A DNA stretch of 32,147 bases, from contig NZ_JAAPBF010000067.1 of NCBI RefSeq assembly GCF_022695985.1, positions 1 through 32,147 on the forward strand, read 5' to 3'. The stretch is from Streptomyces sp. NP-1717. Its GTDB lineage: Bacteria > Actinomycetota > Actinomycetes > Streptomycetales > Streptomycetaceae. Positions 23,803-31,500 of this stretch are shown one piece after another (position 1 is the stretch's first letter; every line of letters begins with the position of its first letter). A program made the translations under genes and the position numbers. The notes beneath the pieces were generated by a model that was not told the origin of the DNA, did not search any database, and worked only from the letters and a program-made list of their open reading frames with translations.

Positions 23803-24020
23803 AGCGCCGAGGCCGGAATCGAGAACCCGGTCGTCTTCGAGGAGGAGGCCAGCCACTCCAGCCGCCTCCACCCGCTTGAGCACCCGAAGTTCGCCGGCCT
23901 GCTCACCTACGGCGCGGCCGGGCGACACCGTGCACATCTCCGAGATGTTCCGCCTGGTGCGCGGCACCGGGCACATCCTCGACGTGCACGACATCCCGCA
24001 CCGAGACCGTCTCGCCCTAC
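23803..24020 (+). pseudogene. serine resolvase/invertase fragment, frameshifted
   Basis: Two frames carry consecutive parts of a resolvase N-terminal domain: EAGIENPVVFEEEASHSSRL ... KFAGLLTY (to about 23910), then RPGDTVHISEMFRLVRGTGH followed by ILDV and HRDRLAL. The break is at 23911-23912, where one extra G changes the frame (the expected sequence is TAC GCG CGG CCG GGC GAC). There is no start codon and no catalytic-Ser N-terminus, and the C-terminal part is missing. The pattern matches, from recall, streptomycete resolvases. It is a dead fragment left from a mobile element. Confidence 0.7.
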
Positions 24021-24105
24021 AGCGGCCCTCGTCCGGCTCACGCCTTGTACCGGGCGTGCCGGACTGGTCGCCCGGCACCACTCCCGGCGGAACGTCCCCT
24101 TCTCC

Positions 24106-24128
24106 GCGAGGTTCTGCCAGAACCTCGC
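24106..24128. terminator. hairpin downstream of resolvase fragment
   Basis: GCGAGGTTCT (24106-24115) pairs perfectly with AGAACCTCGC (24119-24128) around GCC. It lies between the SDR gene and abfB, which converge, and may end either transcript. Confidence 0.55.
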
Positions 24129-24163
24129 TCACCGTCTCGCGGGCTCCTCGGCCGGAAAGAGGA

Positions 24164-24194
24164 GGCATACCCTCCCGGGACCGGAGGGTATGCC
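24164..24194. terminator. hairpin terminator 3' of abfB
   Basis: A 12-bp perfect stem, GGCATACCCTCC (24164-24175) with GGAGGGTATGCC (24183-24194), loop of 7. It lies 88 bases beyond the abfB stop on the minus strand, a good position for its terminator. Confidence 0.75.
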
Positions 24195-24281
24195 GTCTGT
24201 GAGCCGGACGGGAACCCGTCGCCGGCATCGTGGCCGCCGTCGCCATGGGCGACCAGCCTGCCCCGCCGGCCGTCGGGAAGA

Positions 24282-25706
24282 TCAGCGTTGCAGAGTGAGG
24301 ACGCCCGGCCGCCACGGCAGTCGGTTGTATTCGCCGCCCGCGTTGGGGTCCTTGCCCTGGTAAAGGAACTGCAGGTTGCAGGGATCGATGGTCATGGTCT
24401 GGTCGGGGTTGTTGCGGACCAGGTCACCGTGGCTGATGTCATTGGTCCAGGTGGCGCCGCTGTTGGCCTTGCCGGCGAAGGGGTTGCTCTCACTGGCGGC
24501 CTGCGGGGTCCACGACCCGTTCAGGCTGGAGGCCGTGAAGGAGCGGAAGTAGCGCCCGTTCGCGCCCATCGCCTCGACGATCATGAGGTACTGGTTCTGG
24601 CCTTGGACCTTGTAGACCTGTACGCCCTCGAAGAGGTTGGCCTTCGTGTCGCTCATGATCGTCGTGTACGACGAGCCGAAGTTGCCCGGGAAGTTCCCGA
24701 TCGGCATGCTCGCCCGGTAGATCTTGCCGTTGTCACCGGCGAAGAACAGGTACATGTTCTGGCCGTCGGCGATCAGGGTCTGGTCGATCGGGCCGGTGTC
24801 GGAACCGGAGATGCTCCCGGTGAACAAGGGCTGCGGGGTGGACCAGCCGTTGGGGTTGGTGGGGTCGCTCGACGTGCGGTAGATGAAGGGCCACGCACCC
24901 CACTGGTACGCCAGCACCCAGATGTTCTTCGGCGCGAAGTAGAACAGCGTGGGCGCCACCGCGGCCTGGCTCATCCCGGTCTGGCCGGCCGACGCCATGT
25001 CCGACCAGTTCGTGAAGGGACTGAACATCATCGAGCCGTACGACGATCCCGACACGTTCGACGCGTAGACCAGGTGCCTGCCGTTGTGCGTCACGGTGGT
25101 GAAGTCCTTCACCGCGGCCCACCCGTTCGCCGGCTGCGCCAGCACTCCCGTCGACGTCCAGCGGTACGTCGACGGAATGGAACACGCACCGTCCGTCGGC
25201 GGCGTCCCGGTCAGACCGGTCCACTTCTGGTTGCTGCCGCCGTTGCACGTCCACAGCTGCACCGCCGTGCCGTTGGCCGTACCTGCGCCCACGATCTCCA
25301 GGCACAGCCCGGACTCCACGCCGACGACCGTACCGTCGGAGTTGACCCGCCACTGCTGGTTCGCACCGCCGGAACAGCTCCAGATCTGCACCCGGGTACC
25401 GGCTGTGGTGGCGTGGCCCGGAACATCCAGGCACTTGTTGCCGTACACGGTCAGCTGGTTGGCGTCCGTCAACGTCCACTGCTGGTTGGTTCCGTTCCAG
25501 CAGTCGTAGATCTGCAGGTACGTGCCGTCGGTCTGGACGGCGCCCGGCACATCGAGGCACCGGCCCGAACCGACACCGCGCAGGGCGCCACTTGCAGCCG
25601 CTTGAGCCGGGGTGGCGACCAGCATCGCCGCCACCGCGGCCAGGGCCGCGACCATGGCGGCGAGCACTGCGGACGGATGCCTGCGGCTGAATCTTCCTCT
25701 GCTCAT
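24282..25706 (-). CDS. abfB: secreted GH62 alpha-L-arabinofuranosidase with N-terminal CBM13
   Basis: A 474-residue exported enzyme that removes arabinose side chains from arabinoxylan. Sec signal 1-36 (cleavage at TPAQA). CBM13 ricin-type lectin domain about 41-163, with three repeats each ending in a QQW or QKW motif (TNQQW, ANQQWR, SNQKW). A Thr/Pro linker leads to GH62, about 175-474. Candidate catalytic residues are Asp201 (AAVKDFTTV), Asp308 (GPIDQTLI) and Glu360 (NLFEGVQVY), matching the GH62 pattern. ATG 25706 has GAGGAAG upstream; longer frames run through the promoter. It is divergent from xlnA, as known for the S. lividans abfB-xlnA pair. Regulation is probably through the repeated sites at 25846-25880. 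Confidence 0.95.
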   Translation of the reverse strand: MSRGRFSRRHPSAVLAAMVAALAAVAAMLVATPAQAAASGALRGVGSGRCLDVPGAVQTDGTYLQIYDCWNGTNQQWTLTDANQLTVYGNKCLDVPGHATTAGTRVQIWSCSGGANQQWRVNSDGTVVGVESGLCLEIVGAGTANGTAVQLWTCNGGSNQKWTGLTGTPPTDGACSIPSTYRWTSTGVLAQPANGWAAVKDFTTVTHNGRHLVYASNVSGSSYGSMMFSPFTNWSDMASAGQTGMSQAAVAPTLFYFAPKNIWVLAYQWGAWPFIYRTSSDPTNPNGWSTPQPLFTGSISGSDTGPIDQTLIADGQNMYLFFAGDNGKIYRASMPIGNFPGNFGSSYTTIMSDTKANLFEGVQVYKVQGQNQYLMIVEAMGANGRYFRSFTASSLNGSWTPQAASESNPFAGKANSGATWTNDISHGDLVRNNPDQTMTIDPCNLQFLYQGKDPNAGGEYNRLPWRPGVLTLQR

Positions 25707-25845
25707 AGGGACTTCCTCAACCTTGGGTAGACGGGTCCGGTTCGCTTCGTCAAAGGTTGCCCGGACCGGCCACGACTCCTTGCGGCACTGCGTTCGGGCG
25801 GCGCGACACGGAATTGCCCTGCTGTGCGATGGAGCGACTCGACGC

Positions 25846-25880
25846 GTTCGAAATATCGAACAAGGGTCGAAGTATCGAGC
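25846..25880. promoter_or_regulatory. two tandem operator-like 14-mers before abfB
   Basis: TCGAAATATCGAAC (25848-25861) and TCGAAGTATCGAGC (25867-25880) are 12/14 identical and start 19 bp apart, about two helical turns. The first extends to a dyad with arms GTTCGA and TCGAAC. They lie about 140-175 bases upstream of the abfB ATG. Confidence 0.6.
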
Positions 25881-26098
25881 GCCCTTCATGATAGAGAGCC
25901 GGTGAACGGCGTCAACACTTCTCGCATGTTTCGTTGTCCACTCCGAAACAATCGCGGGACTCATCCGTGAAACATCGCACGTCACACCAGTCAATGTCCG
26001 AGTCGCTCCACACCTGGCGCCTGAGGGAGGTGTTGCAGCGCGGCCCGAACGCCAAAGAGGTTCGGGCGATGCGTTCGCGAGCTCTCGCCTCAAAGCTT

Positions 26099-26109
26099 CG
26101 AAAGTTTCG
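26099..26109. promoter_or_regulatory. CGAAAGTTTCG dyad (xylan-type operator)
   Basis: CGAAA-G-TTTCG, 5-bp arms around one base, with a related GGAAACTTTT 8 bases further on (26120-26129). The form GAAA-N-TTTC is that reported for LacI-family repressors of Streptomyces xylan genes (BxlR type). It sits in the abfB/xlnA divergent region. Confidence 0.55.
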
Positions 26110-26139
26110 CACAAAGAACGGAAACTTTTTCTGCCGCGA

Positions 26140-26163
26140 GCATTGACGATGCATCGTCAATGC
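26140..26163. promoter_or_regulatory. 24-bp perfect palindrome
   Basis: The arms GCATTGACGAT (26140-26150) and ATCGTCAATGC (26153-26163) flank a central GC, so all 24 bases are self-complementary. Each arm holds TTGACG, a -35-like element, one on each strand. It is in the abfB/xlnA divergent region, about 400 bases before xlnA and 435 before abfB. Confidence 0.65.
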
Positions 26164-26566
26164 CTCAATCATCCTGTCTGAGACACCGGCCGGAGGTCGC
26201 CACCTCGAACCGCACCGGCCTTGGGCATTCCGTGCCGCACGGCAGATCCACGCACGACCGCACTACGGATCCGCACACCAAAGCACCCGCGCCATCCCGT
26301 TTCGTTCCGGTGAGGTTCGCACCAGCGCATCCTGGCTCTTCACGCAGTGGAGAGGTACGCGACGCCCGCGGCGGTCCCCCGGCTGAACCGCGACGGAGTA
26401 CCCCCGCGCCTGCGCCAAGGGTCGTCCCGCTCCATGACCGCGGCGTCCGGTGAATCCGTGCCACCCGGGCTCCGGCCCGCCCCGTCCGTCCATCTACCGA
26501 ATGGGAGCTGCGACGCAATCCCCCGCGCTTCAGTCCTTCCGTCATTTCTACCTTGGAGGCACCGTC

Positions 26567-27997
26567 ATGGGCTCGTATGCCCTTCCCGGACCCGCTGTCC
26601 ACCGGAAGATCCGCAGCCTGCTGCTGGCGCTGCTCGTCGGCGTCCTCGGAGTGGCCGCCACACTGGTCGCGCCGCCGAGAGCACAGGCCGCCGAGAGCAC
26701 GCTGGGCGCCGCAGCGGCGCAGAGCGGCCGCTACTTCGGCACCGCCATCGCCTCGGGCAGGCTGGGCGACTCGACGTACACCACGATCGCCGGCCGTGAG
26801 TTCAACTCGGTGACGGCCGAGAACGAGATGAAGATCGACGCCACCGAACCGCAGCGGGGCCAGTTCAACTTCACCGCCGCTGATCGCGTCTACAACTGGG
26901 CGGTGCAGAACGGCAAGCAGGTGCGCGGTCACACCCTGGCCTGGCACTCCCAGCAGCCCGGCTGGATGCAGAGCCTCAGCGGCAGCACACTGCGCCAGGC
27001 GATGATCGACCACATCAACGGCGTGATGGCCCACTACAAGGGCAAGATCGCCCAGTGGGACGTCGTGAACGAAGCCTTCGCCGACGGCAATTCGGGAGCC
27101 CGGCGGGACTCCAACCTGCAACGCACCGGCAACGACTGGATCGAGGTCGCCTTCCGCGCCGCGCGCGCCGCCGACCCGGCGGCCAAGCTCTGCTACAACG
27201 ACTACAACGTCGAGGACTGGACCTGGGCCAAGACCCAGGCCATGTACGCCATGGTCCGGGACTTCAAGCAGCGCGGCGTGCCGATCGACTGCGTCGGCTT
27301 CCAGTCGCACTTCAACAGCGGCAGCCCTTACAACAGCAACTTCCGCACCACCCTGCAGAACTTCGCCGCCCTCGGTGTCGACGTGGCCATCACCGAACTC
27401 GACATCCAGGGCGCCCCGGCCTCAACGTACGCCAACGTGACCAACGACTGCCTGGCCGTCCCGCGCTGCCTCGGCATCACCGTCTGGGGCGTGCGGGACA
27501 CCGACTCCTGGCGACCGGAGCACACGCCGCTGCTGTTCAACGGTGACGGCAGCAAGAAGCCCGCCTACACCGCCGTCCTCAACGCACTCAACGGCGGCTC
27601 CACCACGCCCCCCGCGGATTCCGGACAGATCAAGGGCGTCGGTTCGGGCCGCTGTCTGGACGTGCCCGGCACCAGCACCACCGACGGCACCCAACTCCAG
27701 GTGTGGGACTGCCACAGCGGCACCAACCAGCAGTGGGCGTACACCGATGTGGGCGAGTTGAGGGTCTACGGCAACAAGTGCCTGGACGCCGCCGGCACCG
27801 GCAACGGATCCAAAGTCCAGATCTACAGCTGCTGGGGCGGCGACAACCAGAAGTGGCGCCTCAACTCCGACGGATCCATCGTCGGAGTCCAGTCCGGCCT
27901 CTGCCTCGACACCGTCGCGAGCGGCACCGCCAACGGCACCCTGATCCAGCTCTACTCCTGCTCGAACGGCAGCAACCAACGCTGGACACGCACCTGA
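26567..27997 (+). CDS. xlnA: secreted GH10 endo-1,4-beta-xylanase with C-terminal CBM13
   Basis: A 476-residue exported xylanase. Signal peptide 1-41 (PPRAQA before AES). GH10 TIM barrel about 42-342, with the acid/base Glu169 (WDVVNEAF) and nucleophile Glu277 (AITELDIQG); counting from the mature end these are 128 and 236, the numbers I recall for S. lividans XlnA. A Thr/Pro linker (GGSTTPPADSG) leads to a CBM13 of three repeats, about 354-476 (NQQW, NQKWR, NQRW). The start MGSYALPGP also resembles that enzyme, with GGAGG 7 bases upstream. It hydrolyses the xylan backbone outside the cell; its CBM resembles that of AbfB. Confidence 0.97.
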   Translation: MGSYALPGPAVHRKIRSLLLALLVGVLGVAATLVAPPRAQAAESTLGAAAAQSGRYFGTAIASGRLGDSTYTTIAGREFNSVTAENEMKIDATEPQRGQFNFTAADRVYNWAVQNGKQVRGHTLAWHSQQPGWMQSLSGSTLRQAMIDHINGVMAHYKGKIAQWDVVNEAFADGNSGARRDSNLQRTGNDWIEVAFRAARAADPAAKLCYNDYNVEDWTWAKTQAMYAMVRDFKQRGVPIDCVGFQSHFNSGSPYNSNFRTTLQNFAALGVDVAITELDIQGAPASTYANVTNDCLAVPRCLGITVWGVRDTDSWRPEHTPLLFNGDGSKKPAYTAVLNALNGGSTTPPADSGQIKGVGSGRCLDVPGTSTTDGTQLQVWDCHSGTNQQWAYTDVGELRVYGNKCLDAAGTGNGSKVQIYSCWGGDNQKWRLNSDGSIVGVQSGLCLDTVASGTANGTLIQLYSCSNGSNQRWTRT

Positions 27998-28073
27998 CCC
28001 GCCACCGCGAAGAGGCGAATCGATGACGGCCCTCGGTGCGGCTTCTCCCGCCGCTCCAGGAAGACATCGTTGA

Positions 28074-28238
28074 CGGTCCCGGGTCGCCGCCACTGTGGCG
28101 GCGACCCTCGCGATCGGCATGCTCGCCGCGGCGGATCCGCCGCCCGGGACGTCGGCTACGCGGGCCTTCCGCGACGCCGCGGGTGAGCGCGCGGGAGACT
28201 CGTTCCCACCCTGTGCCCGTGCGCGAAGCCGCAGGTGA
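28074..28238 (+). pseudogene. possible remnant of a secreted protein (signal-peptide-like)
   Basis: After an in-frame TGA (28071-28073) the plus strand reads RSRVAATVAATLAIGMLAAA, an almost ideal Sec signal core, then DPPPGTSATRAFRDAAGE before a TGA at 28236. No start codon precedes the signal part, and nothing continues the mature protein. It may be the eroded start of a second secreted enzyme next to xlnA, or chance. Confidence 0.3.
28081..28107. terminator. strong hairpin 84 bases after xlnA
   Basis: GGGTCGCCGCCAC (28081-28093) and GTGGCGGCGACCC (28095-28107) form a 13-bp perfect stem with a single unpaired T between the arms, so in practice a loop of at least 3. It is well placed to end xlnA. 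The same bases also read as RVAATVAATL in the signal-peptide-like remnant, whose codons make such a dyad easily. Confidence 0.6.
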
Positions 28239-28385
28239 GAGACGTGGTGGGACCTGCGACACGTTTCACGGGTGGAGTGCGGGAAACAGGTCGAGTCGGC
28301 AAGTGTGATGGATCCGTCGCGCGGGTCCACGAACTCGCCCCGCTCTTCGTCCGTGGCTCCTCGACGAAACCACGCCTCCGGCTCC

Positions 28386-29594
28386 TCACTGCAACCAGGC
28401 TTCAGCGCTCGCACCGTAGGCGCCGGGTTGGGGGCCGTGCCAGTCCAGGCACAGGACGGTGGCGTCGTCCTGAAGGTGACCGTCGCAGGCGTCGGTGACC
28501 GCGGCCGCCAGAGCGCGGACCACCTCGCGGGGGTGCTCGGAGGCGGAGTCGCGGATGAGCCCCGGCAGGTCCACGGAGTCGGCGCGGCGTTCCTGCATGC
28601 CGTCGGTGAAGAGGATGACGCGATCACCGGGGCGGAGGTCGAAATCCTGCACCTGGTAGGAGCCCGGCCCGACGACGCCGAAGGGCAGGTTCACGGACAA
28701 CGTCACCTCCTCGACCTTGCCGTCACGCAGTCGAAGCGGCCAGACGTGGCCGGCGTTGACGAGCTGGGCGCCGGTTCCGTCCAGGGCGATCCGCAGGAGC
28801 TGGCCGGTGGCGAAGGTCCGGCGGCCGTGGTCGAGGAGGGCCTGGTGTATCCGGTGGGCCTGTTCGGCAAGGTCCGCCCGGGCGCGCCGGGCGCTGCGGG
28901 AGGCGTTGACCAGGAGGGTGGCCATCAGCGAGGCGTCGATGTCGTGCCCCATGGCGTCGGTGATGGACAGATGCAGGGTGTCGTGGTCGAGGCTGTAGTC
29001 GTAGGTGTCTCCGGCGCTGTCGGTGGCCGGCACCAAGGCGCAGGCCAGGGCGAACTCGTCGGCGACGCAGGACGGGGCCGTCGGCAGGAGCTGATGCTGG
29101 ATCTCCGCGGCGAGACTCATCGGGGTCGTCCTCCGCCCCCAGTGGTAGAGGTCGGTGTAACGCCGGTCGGTGACGACGATGTACGCCAGCGCGTGCGCGG
29201 CTTCCTCGATCTGCTCCAGCACGTCGTCCGCGACCTCGGGCAGGAACAGTTCGAGGAGCCCGATGCTGTCGCCGCGGTTGGTGACAGGGGCGAGTACCCG
29301 CTGCCCCGGTGCCCTCACCGTCTTCTGGGTGCGCAGGACCTCTTCGTAGACGCTGCCGGCGAGGGGGATCCAGTCGGCGTGCGTGATCCGATCGGTTCCA
29401 CGCCCCTCTCGCTCCGACGCCGCATCGCTGACTCGCACCACCCGTCGGCCGACGATGTCGACGAACAGGAACGACACGTAGCGCGCGCCGAACCGGTCAC
29501 GCAGATTGCGCGCCACGACATCGAGGGAAGCCACCGGCGCGGCGGCTTCCGCAGCCGCCAGCACCTCGGCCAGTCCTATCCGATCGCCCACCAC
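28386..29594 (-). CDS. GAF-type sensor with SpoIIE/PP2C phosphatase domain
   Basis: A 402-residue cytoplasmic serine phosphatase. Residues about 15-145 look like a GAF sensor (GARYVSFLFVDIVGRRVVRV, DSIGLLELFLPEV). The PPM domain about 155-390 has its metal-binding acids in AGDTYD (Asp196, Asp199), DAMGHD (Asp213), FTDGMQE (Asp331) and DDAT (Asp376-377). In DAMGHD the last residue is Asp where Gly is common. Such proteins in Streptomyces dephosphorylate anti-sigma-factor antagonists in stress or development. The GTG start follows GGGGAGG. No kinase or STAS partner gene lies next to it; glsA carries the only other STAS domain in the window, and no link is shown. Confidence 0.9.
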   Translation of the reverse strand: MVGDRIGLAEVLAAAEAAAPVASLDVVARNLRDRFGARYVSFLFVDIVGRRVVRVSDAASEREGRGTDRITHADWIPLAGSVYEEVLRTQKTVRAPGQRVLAPVTNRGDSIGLLELFLPEVADDVLEQIEEAAHALAYIVVTDRRYTDLYHWGRRTTPMSLAAEIQHQLLPTAPSCVADEFALACALVPATDSAGDTYDYSLDHDTLHLSITDAMGHDIDASLMATLLVNASRSARRARADLAEQAHRIHQALLDHGRRTFATGQLLRIALDGTGAQLVNAGHVWPLRLRDGKVEEVTLSVNLPFGVVGPGSYQVQDFDLRPGDRVILFTDGMQERRADSVDLPGLIRDSASEHPREVVRALAAAVTDACDGHLQDDATVLCLDWHGPQPGAYGASAEAWLQ

Positions 29595-29960
29595 ATCCGC
29601 CTCCCCGGGTTACGCACTCTCCTGCCCGCCCGGACGGCGGAAATTACCGCGGCCCCCAGCCCCGCCCCTGCGCGTCTCATGCCGGATCCCGCACCTCGGA
29701 CGGCACACGCTCCACGCGCGCCGTCGTAGGGCAGGCTCCGAGCCGGCGGGCAGCGCTGCGGCATCAGGCGAGCGAGCCCTGTTCGCGGACACAGCTCGCG
29801 AGATCACGGATTTTGACGTGGTGCTTCCGGGAGTAGGCGAAGAAAGTCCCACGCCTGTTCCTCGCTGACGTGGGGCTCTACAGCTCTACGGCTCAACGGC
29901 TCCACCAAGCGGGCCGACGTCTGACAGGTGTGACCAGCCGGCGCGCGGCGGTGCCGGACC
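29595..29960. other. 366-bp gap with an ANTAR-like scar
   Basis: Between the phosphatase start and the HAD gene stop. The only thing I can support is the frameshifted fragment at 29763-29873. No clear promoter for the phosphatase was found. Confidence 0.45.
29763..29873 (-). pseudogene. possible ANTAR-domain remnant, frameshifted
   Basis: The minus strand reads HVSEEQAWDF in one frame and, one base displaced, FFAYSRKHHVKIRDLASCVR followed by EQGSLA and a stop at 29763. Joined, this fits the RNA-binding ANTAR pattern (a two-helix pattern with the Ala, the Ser/Thr-rich turn, and K-x-R-D-L-A). The rest of the gene is absent. Short length limits confidence. Confidence 0.35.
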
Positions 29961-30626
29961 TCACTCCAGGCGTGCGAAGAGGCTGCTGTCGAGGCGTGCC
30001 AGCAGGTCGGTGACGTTCTCGTACACCTCGTCGGCTCCGGCGGCTTCGAGGGCGTCGCGGGGGATGCCGCCGGAAAGGACCGCGATGCTCCGGACGCCCG
30101 CTCTCGATGCCGCTTGCATGTCCCACACCGAGTCTCCGACGAAGATCGCGCGCTCCGCAGGCGCCCCGGCGAGGTCCAGCGCGGCAGATACGGGATCGGG
30201 CGCCGGCTTGCCGCGCGGTACGTCGTCCGAACTCGCCGTTCCCGCGATGACGTCGTCCGCGTCGATCGCGCGGCGCAGCGCGTCGAGTTCCGGTCCGGTC
30301 GCCGAGGAGGCGAGGATGTTCGTCCAGCCCCGGCCGGCCAGCTCCCGCAGGAGGTCGGCGGCGGAGTCGAAGGCCGTCAGCCGGCCGAAGTACGTGCCGT
30401 ACAGAGTGCTGTGCGCGGCACTGATCTCGTCGTCCCGATCAGGGTCGCGGTCGTCGCCGAGCAGATGGGTGATGAGGTCACCGGATCCGAGCCCGACCGC
30501 CCGGTGGATGTCGGACGTCGCCACCTGATGACCCGCGCCGCGGAACGCCTGCCACCAGCTCGTGACGTGCAGGTAGTTCGTGTCGGTCAGAGTTCCGTCC
30601 ACGTCGAAAAGCGCCGCGCGTGCCAA
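29961..30626 (-). CDS. HAD-family hydrolase (phosphoglycolate-phosphatase-like)
   Basis: A 221-residue HAD phosphatase. Motif I is FDVDGTLTD (Asp8 nucleophile, Asp10 acid/base); motif II is LASSATG (Ser107-108); motif III is the Lys140 in RGKPAPDP; motif IV is GDSVWD (Asp165, Asp169). A helical cap (about 18-80) follows motif I, the beta-PGM/Gph-like layout. TTG 30626 is chosen because it gives the usual N-terminus and has GAGG 6 bases upstream; GTG 30638 is also in frame but is too close to its purine run. Substrate unknown. The gene is isolated, with remnants on both sides. Confidence 0.88.
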   Translation of the reverse strand: MARAALFDVDGTLTDTNYLHVTSWWQAFRGAGHQVATSDIHRAVGLGSGDLITHLLGDDRDPDRDDEISAAHSTLYGTYFGRLTAFDSAADLLRELAGRGWTNILASSATGPELDALRRAIDADDVIAGTASSDDVPRGKPAPDPVSAALDLAGAPAERAIFVGDSVWDMQAASRAGVRSIAVLSGGIPRDALEAAGADEVYENVTDLLARLDSSLFARLE

Positions 30627-30798
30627 CGTCTGCCTCACTCTCCCGAAAGGGTTCCGGCCGACGGTCACCGCCCTGGCCGGGTCGTGCCTGTCCTGTGCCC
30701 GATCTTGGTGTCCTCCATGTCCACTGCCGCACAAGCCGCGCCGACTGCCGTGGGACGACGAGGATCATCCGGCTCCTGGACACCTGCGGCCCGACGGT

Positions 30799-30960
30799 GT
30801 GAGCGACAAGACGGTCGAAGCCCTTGGCACCCCCTCGGAGGCGCTGGAGACCGTCGAGCAGGCTCAAGGGTGGAAGCGCGAGTGCGACAGGACCTCGCCG
30901 ACGGGCGGCCGCATCTGTACGAAGCGGAGATGAAGGAGGCCCGGCGCTCCCGGGGCCATC
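30799..30960 (+). pseudogene. conserved actinobacterial protein with internal deletion
   Basis: GTG 30799 opens VSDKTVEALGTPSEALETVE (then QAQG), and from 30882 in another frame the sequence reads VRQDLADGRPHLYEAEMKEA followed by RRSRGH. From recall these are the first and last parts of a family of about 150 residues whose members begin SDKTVEALGKLSEALETVER and end RRHLYEAEMKERRR. The middle, of roughly 90 residues, is missing, with a frameshift at the junction near 30875. It is therefore a deletion pseudogene. Confidence 0.65.
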
Positions 30961-31222
30961 ACCACCACACCGGGGAGAGCGGGTTTCCGCGAATCGCACT
31001 GTCGGAGCGGGGAGCGGCACGGGGGCCGTGCCATCTCGGCGTAAAGGCGATTCTGCGGGGTCGCAGAACGGTGCCCTGCTCCCACGACGGCCGGAGGTGG
31101 TCTGCGAGTCGTCCTTCCCGTGATCCGGTCCTCGGGTTCTGCGCGCGGGCAGACTTGTGGGCATGGTGGACCGGGCAACTACTGCGAAATAAAACGCAGG
31201 TGATCATCGTTCGGGGGTCGGC
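30961..31222. other. gap between the two pseudogenes
   Basis: About 260 bases with no gene, hairpin or promoter I could support. A short AT-rich stretch (aaataaaac, 31188-31196) precedes the second pseudogene and may be its old promoter. Confidence 0.4.
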
Positions 31223-31500
31223 GTGACGGGCCGGGATCTGCGAACACTGTTCAGTACGAACGACCGGAGTCTCACGGCTGCGGAAGCTTTCACGAACCGG
31301 CGGGCCCAGTGGGAGCCCGTGGTCGCTGCTCTCGGTGAGCATCTGCGGCTGAGGTTATGAAGGCGGCCCGGGACAAGGTACTGGTCTTCCACGGGATCGG
31401 CGGCGTTGACACGTCGCCCCTGTCCGGCGAACTCGAAGCCGCTCTCACCCGCAGCGAGCGGCGTCCCGCCCAGCGGGGTGAACCCGGGTGGGCGGGCGAG
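31223..31500 (+). pseudogene. STAND-type ATPase N-terminus with ruined P-loop
   Basis: GTG 31223 reads VTGRDLRTLFSTNDRSLTAA then EAFTNRRAQWEPVVAALGEH and a TGA at 31358. Directly in frame after the stop it continues DKVLVFHGIGGVDTSPLSGE. From recall, a streptomycete STAND/NTPase family begins this way, with HGIGGIGKTTLS as its P-loop. Here a stop and a short deletion separate the parts, and the GKTT of Walker A is replaced by DTSP, so it cannot bind ATP. The remainder of the protein (usually many hundreds of residues) is missing. Confidence 0.6.

Larger units (their letters stand above)
25707..26566. other. 860-bp divergent abfB/xlnA regulatory region
   Basis: I found no gene I would defend here, though short frames exist. 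The stretch is less GC-rich at 25840-26160 than its neighbours and carries several symmetrical sites: tandem 14-mers (25848-25880), GTTTCG/CGAAAC arms (25928-25933 and 25944-25949), CGAAAGTTTCG (26099-26109) and a 24-bp perfect palindrome (26140-26163). The 400 bases before xlnA hold no clear promoter motif that I can identify. Confidence 0.6.
27998..28385. other. xlnA 3' region with secreted-protein remnant
   Basis: Apart from the hairpin at 28081-28107 and the remnant frame at 28074-28238, this stretch to the phosphatase stop holds nothing I can support. Open frames on both strands here are shadows of the neighbours. Confidence 0.5.

Noticed and set aside
24045..25730. A 561-codon plus-strand frame opposite abfB
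   Set aside because: Repetitive R/G/V/A composition with no motif; abfB on the other strand is certain.
25934..26146. A 70-codon basic frame in the abfB/xlnA spacer
   Set aside because: No ribosome site, no domain, and it runs across several palindromic regulatory sites; it ends just inside the 24-bp palindrome.
30114..31226. A 370-codon plus-strand frame opposite the HAD gene
   Set aside because: Its first part is antisense to the HAD gene; only a short segment near 30882-30960 has real similarity, and that is the C-terminal part of a pseudogene.
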